DNA of 11,643 bases from Candidatus Cloacimonadota bacterium (GTDB taxonomy: Bacteria > Cloacimonadota > Cloacimonadia > Cloacimonadales > WRIO01): the NCBI GenBank assembly GCA_023230175.1, contig JALNXV010000080.1, forward strand, positions 1 to 11,643, written 5' to 3'. Position numbers and translations under genes: made by a program. The notes beneath the pieces were generated by a model, which was not told where the DNA came from, did no database searches, and was given only the letters and a program-made list of their open reading frames with translations. This document shows positions 5,643 to 11,643 of this stretch, piece after piece. Position 1 is the first letter of the stretch; the number at the start of each line of letters is the position of its first letter.

Positions 5643-8057
5643 TTAATGACCAATGTAAATTAATTTCTTTTTTTCAAAAATCGTTTTGCCGGATAGTCCT
5701 TTTACTGTAACTAAGATAGGATATGCCCCAGGTAATAACTTTTTATTTGCATCGTTAGTTCCATTCCAAAGATAAGTGTAATTGCCTGAACTGATAATGT
5801 TATCTGCCAGTAGCTTAATTTTTCTACCTTTGAGGTCATAAATATTTATTTTAGTTTTAACTTTTTGTTGAGGTACTTTAATGTGTATTATGCAGTGTTC
5901 ATTTCTGTAAGGGGAGAATGGATTATTTTCTATAACGAAACTGTTATTGGTTGGGATTATATTCATATTTACGCTATTGATTTGTCCGGGAGTAGATTGC
6001 TGTAAGGACGGAGTCCAGTTTTGAGAAGAAGGATTTAGAATTACAGAGATGCGTTCAGTTGAAACTCCCTTTTCAAAAGACCAGTCAGAATAATAAGGAA
6101 AACTTTCAAATATATTTTTATCATAATCTTTAAATATCAATAATTCTCCTGTATTGTTAAGGTTTTTTAAGCCGGTAAATATAGGGACAGATAAGGGTAT
6201 ATTGTAGTTTTCACGCATAAAAATGCTGTCGTTTCCGGTTGCTGTTATTAAAGCAAAATCACCTTGCCAGCAAGGTATTTTTATTGAATCGTTATCTGTA
6301 AAAAATAGAAATTCTTGATTATAATCTATTATTCGATTTTGGAAAAATTCAATCCATTCCGGTTCACCGGAGTTTGGATTAAACATTATCTCGTTTATGA
6401 TAATTGGTGGGTTATTATTTAAAAATGAATTTTTCATACTTGAAAATATTTGTTCTTCTATTAATAAGTCGTATTTGTAAAAATGATATCCTGTTTTAGT
6501 GGGAATAACACTAGCTATGTTTAATTCTTTTTCTGTATCTAAAACAAAATCAAGTATTTCTAAAGTATTGAAATTGATATCTGATTCAGTTTTGTGACTT
6601 ATCTTTATTGTTGCATCTATAGGGTTAATAATTCCACAATTTTCAATTAAGATAATATGATTCAATGTGTTTTCGTTGTTAATGATTTCAGTATTTTTGA
6701 TTAAAATATTGGTTTCATTTGGAGTGTTACTGTTTTTTTCTAAAGGAGTTGAACCAATTTCTGTTAAAGAATATTCCCAACCATAATTTTCATCATCATT
6801 CGATAGTGTTCTTTCTAATGAATATCCTCTCATTGAATATTGCCCTTCATAAAAAACGCTATCAAGTTTAACTTGTTCGGTCAAATATAACTCTATAGTA
6901 TCAGAACTGTTATTGAGTGTAACCCAGTTCGTTGGCTGTATGACTTTTGTGCTATCGAGGTTATAATGTTTTTCCATAAGTTTTTCAGTATCTTGGGTTA
7001 ATAATAGATAGTCACCGGGAGCAACTATTGCAGAAAAAGAAGCTTTACCTTCTGCTTGGTCTTGAATATATGCATTATCAATTTGAAAAATATAATCTGA
7101 ACGATTGAAAAATTCAATCCATTCCGGTTCGTCAGATAAGGGTTGAAATTGTATCTCATTAATTATAAGGGGATTTCGTCCGTTAAAGAAACTTGTTTCC
7201 ATATAATTATTTGAGTTATCAACATCTTGTGTATAACTTATTTCAGCCTCAATAATATTTAATGAATTTTCGGGTATAATATATGAATATTCAAATATAG
7301 CTATTTTATTGTCAAATATTAGGTTAGCTGTATTATTAAAAATAGTATTTTTATTGTGTTTTATCAAGATATGAGTAGATAAACTATCCACAATAGATGT
7401 GGATAAGTCGTGGATAACAATTGCTAAAATGCAATTATTTTCAGAATAAGATACTGATAAATCTTTGATTTCCAAATCATAGTATAAGAAATTTGTTTTT
7501 TTGGGTGTAGGATATTGAGATGCTTGCCAATCAGAAATAGAATTATTATCATATCCATTTGGGTTTCTTGCAAGTGAATATCCTGCCGGAACAGCTTGTG
7601 CAAATGCAATAGCAGGGTTGTTTATGTCGTCAGGTAATTGATTGGAATTAGGGGAGTCATATAATATTGTGTCTGTATAGCTGCTATCAGCTGAGACTAA
7701 TCTGACACCATCAGTAGCTGAACCTCCATTTTGTAAGTCTAAATTGATAATATAGTCTGCTTGTTCGATTTCATTCTCACCAATTAAAATATATGCACCA
7801 GGTTCAATAATTGTGTCCGGGAAAGTGAAGTTGATTTGAAAAGAAGTCCCTGCTGTTTGAATAGTCCAATTATAAAGAGAATATGGATACATACTCGGAT
7901 TGTAAATTTCAATCCATTCTTTGCCGGTATCAGCCCCAATGGGATCATACATAATTTCATTTATGAGGGGCATATCATAAGCAAAGCAAAACATATAAAA
8001 ATTAAAAAATGCCAAAAATAAGAAACATTTTGTCAATGTTTTTGATATAAAATACAT
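5643..8057 (-). CDS. Secreted protein with three lamin-tail domains and a FlgD-like C-terminus
   Basis: The 804-residue product begins with a hydrophobic signal peptide (about 1-28, core CFLFLAFFNFYMFCFA). Three lamin-tail domains are marked by paired motifs: NEIMYDP with EWIEIYNP (33-54), IINEIQF with EPEWIEFF (298-317) and IINEIMF with EPEWIEFF (553-572). The spacer at 192-292 looks CARDB-like (DLEIKDLSVSY, ending DVDNSNN), and 450-545 is a similar beta-rich spacer. Residues 705-802 form a FlgD-like Ig domain (NPFSPY, IYDLKGRKI, YLWNGTND, GAYPILV), as used at the C-terminus of many secreted FCB-group proteins. It is probably extracellular or surface bound; no catalytic domain is visible. 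I chose the ATG at 8057 because GGAG lies seven bases upstream and the signal peptide begins there. A TTG at 8081 in the same frame is less likely. It lies just downstream of tRNA-Val. Confidence 0.88.
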   Translation of the reverse strand: MYFISKTLTKCFLFLAFFNFYMFCFAYDMPLINEIMYDPIGADTGKEWIEIYNPSMYPYSLYNWTIQTAGTSFQINFTFPDTIIEPGAYILIGENEIEQADYIINLDLQNGGSATDGVRLVSADSSYTDTILYDSPNSNQLPDDINNPAIAFAQAVPAGYSLARNPNGYDNNSISDWQASQYPTPKKTNFLYYDLEIKDLSVSYSENNCILAIVIHDLSTSIVDSLSTHILIKHNKNTIFNNTANLIFDNKIAIFEYSYIIPENSLNIIEAEISYTQDVDNSNNYMETSFFNGRNPLIINEIQFQPLSDEPEWIEFFNRSDYIFQIDNAYIQDQAEGKASFSAIVAPGDYLLLTQDTEKLMEKHYNLDSTKVIQPTNWVTLNNSSDTIELYLTEQVKLDSVFYEGQYSMRGYSLERTLSNDDENYGWEYSLTEIGSTPLEKNSNTPNETNILIKNTEIINNENTLNHIILIENCGIINPIDATIKISHKTESDINFNTLEILDFVLDTEKELNIASVIPTKTGYHFYKYDLLIEEQIFSSMKNSFLNNNPPIIINEIMFNPNSGEPEWIEFFQNRIIDYNQEFLFFTDNDSIKIPCWQGDFALITATGNDSIFMRENYNIPLSVPIFTGLKNLNNTGELLIFKDYDKNIFESFPYYSDWSFEKGVSTERISVILNPSSQNWTPSLQQSTPGQINSVNMNIIPTNNSFVIENNPFSPYRNEHCIIHIKVPQQKVKTKINIYDLKGRKIKLLADNIISSGNYTYLWNGTNDANKKLLPGAYPILVTVKGLSGKTIFEKKKLIYIGH

Positions 8058-8084
8058 TGTCAAACTCCATAGGTCGTCCAAAAA

Positions 8085-8161
8085 TGGTGGGTGATACGGG
8101 ACTCGAACCTGTGACCCCTACCATGTCAAGGTAGTACTCTAACCAGCTGAGCTAATCACCC
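8085..8161 (-). tRNA. tRNA-Val, anticodon GAC, with encoded CCA
   Basis: On the minus strand the cloverleaf is complete: acceptor GGGTGAT with ATCACCC, D arm GCTC with GAGT, anticodon arm CTACC-TTGACAT-GGTAG with anticodon GAC (8127-8125), and T arm ACAGG-TTCGAGT-CCCGT. The 3' ACCA is encoded (8088-8085). The body without CCA is 74 nucleotides. Two imperfections are visible: a G-T pair at 10-25 and an A-C mismatch in the middle of the T stem (51-63). The anticodon reads valine GUC and GUU codons. Four T follow the CCA, but no terminator hairpin lies before the ATG of the lamin-tail gene 27 bases on. Confidence 0.95.
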
Positions 8162-8166
8162 ACAAA

Positions 8167-8198
8167 AGTATATTTTATAAAACAGGATATAATGTCAA
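8167..8198 (-). promoter_or_regulatory. Promoter of the tRNA-Val and lamin-tail gene unit
   Basis: TTGACA (8198-8193, minus strand) is followed by an AT-rich stretch with several possible -10 boxes: AAATAT at spacing 17, TAAAAT at 15 and TATACT at 20. Spacing 17 would start transcription a few bases before the tRNA. Confidence 0.55.
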
Positions 8199-8226
8199 GC
8201 AAAAAAAGATACTATTGAAATTTTTC

Positions 8227-8254
8227 TTGACAATATTTTTATTTTTGTTATGCT
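8227..8254 (+). promoter_or_regulatory. Promoter of the mscS transcript
   Basis: TTGACA (8227-8232), 16 bases, then TATGCT (8249-8254). Transcription would start near 8261, giving MscS a leader of about 127 bases. It is divergent from the tRNA promoter, with the two -35 boxes 28 bases apart. Confidence 0.6.
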
Positions 8255-8271
8255 GATATAAGGAGTCATTG

Positions 8272-8403
8272 ATGGATACTTTTTATTTTGCTGTAGTATT
8301 ATTAAGTTATATAGAGGTGGTAGTTTTGATAAATCACAGAATATTAATCATAGATAGTATGAATAAAAACAAACAAGGAGATGAAAGATGGAAGACTTAT
8401 TAA
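8272..8403 (+). CDS. Possible 43-residue small membrane protein or leader peptide upstream of mscS
   Basis: An ATG with AAGGAG six bases upstream opens a 43-codon frame that ends 16 bases inside mscS in another frame. The N-terminal two thirds are hydrophobic (DTFYFAVVLLSYIEVVVLI), which would suit one membrane segment. The tail is charged and polar because it reads through the mscS ribosome binding site. I recognise no family. The overlap with mscS is of the kind that allows translational coupling. Against it, the predicted transcription start (near 8261) falls within its ribosome binding site, and AT-rich sequence gives hydrophobic frames easily. Confidence 0.33.
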   Translation: MDTFYFAVVLLSYIEVVVLINHRILIIDSMNKNKQGDERWKTY

Positions 8404-9191
8404 CTAAATTTTATGAATTAATTGCAGAGTTTGGATTAAAAATCCTTATTGCATTAGTCATATTATTTATTGGTAAAATTGTTATTAAATCAATTAAAAA
8501 AGTTGTTTTGAAAATAATGGATAAGCGTAATCTTGACAGGACAATTAGTTCTTTTGTGGTTTCTCTTATTACTGCGGCATTATGGGTGTTTGTTATCTTG
8601 ATTTCTTTATCACAAATAGGTATTCAAACAACTTCATTTATTGCTGTTATTGGTGCAGCCGGTCTTGCTGTAGGCCTTGCTTTGCAAGGTTCTTTGGCAA
8701 ACTTTGCAGCAGGTTTCTTAATTATTTTATTTAGACCGTTTCATGTTGGTGATGTTGTTGAGGCTTCAGGTATTACAGGTGTTGTTGGTGCAATAAATAT
8801 CTTTAATTCTGAGTTTAAAACATTTGATAATAAAAAGATTATTGTCCCTAATTCACAAATAATGAATGGCAATATAACAAATTATACTGCTGAACAGGTT
8901 CGTAGGGTAGATTTAAAGTTTGGAGTAGATTATAGTTCTGATATAAAAACAGTTAAAGATATTATCAATGGTTTAATAGAGAAACACGAATTGATTTTAA
9001 AAGATCCCTTGCCTACAGTCAGGTTGTCTGAAATGGGTGCAAGCTCTTTAAATTACGTAGTTAGGGTTTGGACAAAGACTGAAGATTATTGGACTGTATA
9101 TTTTGATTTAACTGAGCAAGCAAAAGAAGCTTTTGATGCTAATAAGATTAATATACCTTTCCCGCAAATGGATGTTCATTTAAAGCAATAA
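8388..9191 (+). CDS. mscS: Small-conductance mechanosensitive channel MscS
   Basis: MscS is an inner-membrane heptamer that opens under membrane tension and releases solutes after hypo-osmotic shock. The 267 residues match the canonical short form (E. coli is 286). Membrane helices lie near 14-35, 55-78 and 85-112. The pore helix shows the glycine-alanine packing pattern GAAGLAVGLALQGSLANFAAG (89-109, one stretch of the alternating type). It is followed by FRPFHVGD at the start of the beta domain. The C-terminus ends IPFPQMDVHL, very close to the E. coli end. The start ATG has AAGGAG seven bases upstream. Its own promoter and a strong terminator make it a single-gene unit, apart from the possible small ORF in its leader. 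Identity is very secure. Confidence 0.97.
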   Translation: MEDLLTKFYELIAEFGLKILIALVILFIGKIVIKSIKKVVLKIMDKRNLDRTISSFVVSLITAALWVFVILISLSQIGIQTTSFIAVIGAAGLAVGLALQGSLANFAAGFLIILFRPFHVGDVVEASGITGVVGAINIFNSEFKTFDNKKIIVPNSQIMNGNITNYTAEQVRRVDLKFGVDYSSDIKTVKDIINGLIEKHELILKDPLPTVRLSEMGASSLNYVVRVWTKTEDYWTVYFDLTEQAKEAFDANKINIPFPQMDVHLKQ

Positions 9192-9207
9192 GAAGTTATA
9201 AGAGATT

Positions 9208-9236
9208 AAAAGTTGGGCAGATGCCCAACTTTTTTT
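9208..9236. terminator. Bidirectional rho-independent terminator between convergent genes
   Basis: Arms AGTTGGGC (9211-9218) and GCCCAACT (9223-9230) enclose AGAT. Seven T follow on the plus strand, for mscS. The run of four A before the left arm gives T on the minus strand, so it can also serve the methyltransferase gene that ends at 9246. Confidence 0.92.
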
Positions 9237-9245
9237 GATAATAAG

Positions 9246-9974
9246 TTACTTAAGTAGTTTTGTTTGTTTTTTGAGAAGTTTTACAAGTAAATATAAAAAT
9301 GTAAAGACACTAATTATATATATCCAAAATAGTGATATATTAATGTCGAAATCATGAAAATAATCTGCACTTAGTTCAATAAAAAATAAAATAACTATTA
9401 AGGCATATACTCCATCATTTTCTTGTCTTAAAACTTTTTTAAAGGAAAATGGATTAGTATTTTTTTTCCATTTTTTAAAGTTAGGGAGTAGTGTTGGGAT
9501 AGAATTAGCCCAATCTTCGTAAACTTTACCAAATTTAGCTCTGAGATATTCTTCCTCTGTGAACATAATTTTTTCATAGTACATCCAGAAAAATAGCATA
9601 ACGGATAAACTAACCCAGAACATATGCAGTCTCATACTTATACCAAGCCAAATTAATGAATTTCCAAGGTATAGTGGATGTCTGACTATAGAGTATATTC
9701 CTGTTGTGTTTAAGCTGTCAGCTTTTTGTTTGACTACATTTCTGCCGGAAGTATTTGGAGCAGCGTACCCTACAGCTATAGAACGAATGATTATCCCTAA
9801 AAAACTAATTAAAAAACATAGCATAGTCCAATCGTAATCATTAGTAAAATTAGTTAAAGTATCTCTTTTAATATACAAAACTATTAGATAAAACGGGATA
9901 AGTACTAGCGGGACATAACTTCTATATTTAAATAGTAGTTGCCCATACCTAACATAATCTTCTCTTAATGCCAT
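9246..9974 (-). CDS. Integral membrane methyltransferase of the isoprenylcysteine/phospholipid methyltransferase type
   Basis: The 242-residue protein has several membrane helices (about 20-35, 50-70, 100-135, 188-205 and 212-233). The conserved C-terminal core of the ICMT/PEMT superfamily is clear: GRN (77-79), GIYSIVRHPLYLGN (92-105, with the RHP signature) and the E-E-x-x-L-x-x-x-F-G-x-x-Y motif at 141-152. In this superfamily the core binds S-adenosylmethionine; substrates range from isoprenylated proteins to lipids. Bacterial members usually have unknown substrates, and nothing here identifies one. I chose the ATG at 9974 rather than an in-frame GTG at 9980, because AGAGG lies directly upstream of the ATG and overlaps the GTG. 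No strong promoter was seen; TTGACT at 10025-10020 lacks a good -10 box. It shares the terminator at 9208-9236 with mscS. Confidence 0.85.
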   Translation of the reverse strand: MALREDYVRYGQLLFKYRSYVPLVLIPFYLIVLYIKRDTLTNFTNDYDWTMLCFLISFLGIIIRSIAVGYAAPNTSGRNVVKQKADSLNTTGIYSIVRHPLYLGNSLIWLGISMRLHMFWVSLSVMLFFWMYYEKIMFTEEEYLRAKFGKVYEDWANSIPTLLPNFKKWKKNTNPFSFKKVLRQENDGVYALIVILFFIELSADYFHDFDINISLFWIYIISVFTFLYLLVKLLKKQTKLLK

Positions 9975-10044
9975 AAACACCTCTTTCTTATTTGGCTAAA
10001 AAATATCTAAATAAGTATTAGTCAAGAAAATTCTTATTTTTAAA

Positions 10045-10072
10045 TTGACAAATATACATAAAAAATTAAATT
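10045..10072 (+). promoter_or_regulatory. Probable promoter of the ogt-grpB fusion gene
   Basis: TTGACA (10045-10050) followed after 16 bases by TAAATT (10067-10072). Transcription would begin near 10079, leaving a leader of about 27 bases with only a weak GGA before the start codon. Confidence 0.5.
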
Positions 10073-10105
10073 TTAATTATTAAACTATGAATTATGGATA
10101 TATAA

Positions 10106-11053
10106 ATGAATTTATACTACACACCCATCGGGATATTAAAAGTAAAAAAAGAAAAAGGGTTTATAGAGCATTGTAGTTTTTTTAATGCTCTAAAGTTTAA
10201 TTATGACCTGTCGAATGATGAAATGTCAGAGGTTTTAGAAGAGTATTTTATTAATAAAATTGATTTTAGAACTACTTATTATAGATTGAATACTACGACA
10301 GAATTTCAAAAAAAAGTTCTTAGTGTAACGAAAGATATACCTTTAGGGCAAGTCAAGACATATCAAGAGATTGCACAAGAAATAGGTAATCCTAAAGCGT
10401 ATCGAGCTGTCGGAAATGCATTAAATAAAAATCCTTTAGCTTTGTTTATCCCTTGTCATAGAGTAGTAGGTCAAAAAAAAGTATATAATTATGCAAGTGG
10501 GAGTTGGAGGAAAAAGGTTTTAATGTTAAATGAGAGTGGTTTTTATGATGATATAGGATTTGTGTATGGCAAAGTTATTCTGAAACCTTATAATTCTATT
10601 TGGCAAGAGATTTTTAATGTAGAAAAAAGTATCCTTGCTGAAGAATGTAATTTTAATTATAATCAAATACATCATATTGGTAGCACTGCAATTACCGGGA
10701 TTTTATCAAAACCTGTGATTGATATAATGATAGAATTAGATAACTTTAACCAGAAAGATAAGATATTAACTTGTCTTTTGAATTTAGGTTATGTATTTAG
10801 GATTCAAGAACGCCCGGATTGGATTTTTTTATCTAAGGGATATAGTAATAAGAGAATGTTTCATCTACATTTAATGATATCCGGGTCTGATTTTGCTAAA
10901 GAACACATAGTATTTAGGGATAGGTTAAGACGAAATCCTGATATAGCAAAAAGATATGAATTATTAAAAATAAGTTTGTTGAATAAGTATAAAGATTTAC
11001 CTAAAGAATATACAGCTAATAAAACAAATTTTGTAAATAGGTATTCAAAATAG
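10106..11053 (+). CDS. ogt: O6-methylguanine-DNA methyltransferase fused to a GrpB (UPF0157) domain
   Basis: Residues 1-147 are a methylated-DNA-cysteine methyltransferase, a suicide repair protein that moves alkyl groups from O6-alkylguanine to its own cysteine. The core has FQKKVL, IPLGQVKTYQEIA (78-90), the helix with the arginine finger YRAVGNAL (99-106), and the active site PCHRV (116-120, nucleophile C117), then SGSWRKKVLML (131-141). The N-terminal domain is short. Residues 155-315 are a GrpB-family domain, with PYNSIW (161-166), HHIGSTAITGILSKPVIDI (189-207), HLHL, FRDRLRRNP (270-278) and the terminal K-x-x-F. The GrpB family has a nucleotidyltransferase-like fold and no settled function. 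It is also known fused to dephospho-CoA kinase in some bacteria. The two domains run in one frame with about ten linker residues. The ATG at 10106 has a weak GGA; an ATG at 10094 hits a stop at once. The domains are sure, the joint role is not. Confidence 0.9.
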   Translation: MNLYYTPIGILKVKKEKGFIEHCSFFNALKFNYDLSNDEMSEVLEEYFINKIDFRTTYYRLNTTTEFQKKVLSVTKDIPLGQVKTYQEIAQEIGNPKAYRAVGNALNKNPLALFIPCHRVVGQKKVYNYASGSWRKKVLMLNESGFYDDIGFVYGKVILKPYNSIWQEIFNVEKSILAEECNFNYNQIHHIGSTAITGILSKPVIDIMIELDNFNQKDKILTCLLNLGYVFRIQERPDWIFLSKGYSNKRMFHLHLMISGSDFAKEHIVFRDRLRRNPDIAKRYELLKISLLNKYKDLPKEYTANKTNFVNRYSK

Positions 11054-11055
11054 AT

Positions 11056-11090
11056 CAAGGATGCTCTTATAACAAAATTCTTCAATAGCT
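11056..11090 (+). repeat. Decayed hairpin repeat (copy 7) directly after the ogt-grpB stop codon
   Basis: CAAGGATGCTC (11057-11067), then TTATAACAAAATTCTTCAATAGCTT, matches the right half of the family and its downstream tail (ACAACA, then ATTC-T-CAATAG). The left arm is lost, so the stem cannot form. It starts three bases after the stop codon of the fusion gene. Confidence 0.6.
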
Positions 11091-11149
11091 TCTTTTTTAA
11101 AATCTTATCTTTCTGTATGTATGTTTTTTTCATTATAATAAAATAAAAA

Positions 11150-11177
11150 TTGACAAAATTAACTAATTTAAAATAAT
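11150..11177 (+). promoter_or_regulatory. Promoter of the Maf/DUF115 family gene
   Basis: TTGACA (11150-11155), 16 bases, then AATAAT (11172-11177). The predicted start of transcription, near 11184, is within two bases of the ATG at 11186, which suggests a leaderless or nearly leaderless mRNA. Confidence 0.55.
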
Positions 11178-11185
11178 CATACAAT

Positions 11186-11643
11186 ATGAGTGACTTATTT
11201 AATAAAAATATCAAATGGATAAAAGGTAATTCAGAGAAATACAAGATTAAAAAAGGTATTTCGGCTTTTTCTTTAATTTATACTATAATTAAATCAGAAA
11301 ATGGAGCTGAAACCTTGGTAGCGTCTATTGGTAATGAAGAGATATCCATTCATAGCAGGATTAATCCGGTCAAGTCTGCGGAAAAGATTGCAAAAAGTAC
11401 AAACTTAAGTCAAGATCACAGTCTTATAATTATAGGTCTTGGGCTTGGTTATGAAATTTCAAGTTTTTGTGAATTATATCCTGATAAACAAATTTATGTT
11501 ATTGAGCCTGATATAAGTGTTTTTTATTTGATGCTTAAGGTTATTGATATTTCAAAATTAAGTATAGCGAAGTTTATTATTGGTTATCAAGATACTGAAA
11601 TATTGCAATTCATTGATTTCAATAAAGATAAATTTGATATAAT
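11186..11643 (+). CDS. Maf / DUF115 (MptE-like) family protein, 3' part missing (runs off the right edge)
   Basis: The frame runs from the ATG at 11186 to the window end, 152 complete codons without a stop. The motif IHSRINPVKSAEKI (55-68), then IIIGLGLGYE (81-90), then YVIEPDISVF (104-113), is the N-terminal pattern of the motility-accessory-factor family, which pairs an N-terminal domain with a DUF115 Rossmann-like core. Known Maf proteins in flagellated bacteria are needed for nonulosonic acid glycosylation of flagellin; members also occur without flagella. No flagellar gene is visible here, so the acceptor is unknown. This is the only plausible start, because an in-frame TAA lies at 11174-11176 and the next in-frame ATG is at residue 116. 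There is no Shine-Dalgarno sequence, unlike most neighbours. Family call from the N-terminal part only. Confidence 0.72.
   Translation, partial: MSDLFNKNIKWIKGNSEKYKIKKGISAFSLIYTIIKSENGAETLVASIGNEEISIHSRINPVKSAEKIAKSTNLSQDHSLIIIGLGLGYEISSFCELYPDKQIYVIEPDISVFYLMLKVIDISKLSIAKFIIGYQDTEILQFIDFNKDKFDI

Noticed and set aside
7424..8021. Two open frames of 61 codons (7424-7609 minus, 7836-8021 plus) within the lamin-tail gene.
   Set aside because: Both are shadows in other frames of a long, motif-rich coding sequence and have no features of their own.
10861..11244. A 127-codon minus-strand open frame across the end of ogt-grpB and the start of the Maf gene.
   Set aside because: It is antisense to the conserved GrpB C-terminus and to the Maf promoter and start; its composition is that of AT-rich noise.

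Overview
The window is AT-rich, bacterial and gene-dense. It holds six complete protein genes, two protein genes cut by the window edges, one possible small ORF and one tRNA gene. The mix is a modular [FeFe]-hydrogenase, large secreted proteins built from GLUG, lamin-tail, CARDB-like and FlgD-like modules, a Maf/DUF115 protein, and a tRNA with an encoded CCA end. It suggests a strict anaerobe of the FCB side of the tree, perhaps Cloacimonadota-like. That placement is an inference from protein style, not a demonstrated affiliation. Most genes have a clear Shine-Dalgarno sequence, and almost every gene or divergent gap has an exact TTGACA -35 box.

Layout from left to right. A secreted GLUG-repeat protein (minus strand) runs off the left edge. 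Bases 1626-2521 are non-coding and crowded with repeats: a 96-bp element with inverted ends, a 36-bp perfect palindrome, a 24-bp-arm perfect hairpin and a 133-bp MITE-like element. A monocistronic hydA-like [FeFe]-hydrogenase gene (minus) follows, with its own promoter and terminator. A divergent promoter region leads to a family 2 glycosyltransferase (plus). It converges on a three-lamin-tail-domain secreted protein (minus) across a tandem repeat array. That secreted-protein gene sits 27 bases downstream of tRNA-Val(GAC) and is probably cotranscribed with it. Divergent from the tRNA are a possible 43-residue small membrane ORF and an MscS channel gene (plus). MscS shares a bidirectional terminator with a convergent membrane methyltransferase (minus). 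The last two genes (plus) are an O6-methylguanine-DNA methyltransferase fused to a GrpB domain, and the start of a Maf/DUF115 family gene that runs off the right edge.

The genes do not form one pathway. They are mostly single-gene transcription units: energy metabolism (hydrogenase), cell surface (two secreted modular proteins, two glycosylation-type enzymes), envelope stress (MscS) and DNA repair (Ogt fusion).

The most unusual content is a dispersed hairpin repeat with core GCAAGCAAGGATGCTCG. Six good copies and one decayed copy lie in three intergenic regions, all in the same orientation. Stem positions vary in ways that partly keep pairing. Two copies sit just inside the right end of short elements that have different terminal inverted repeats. 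The second notable item is the Ogt-GrpB fusion.
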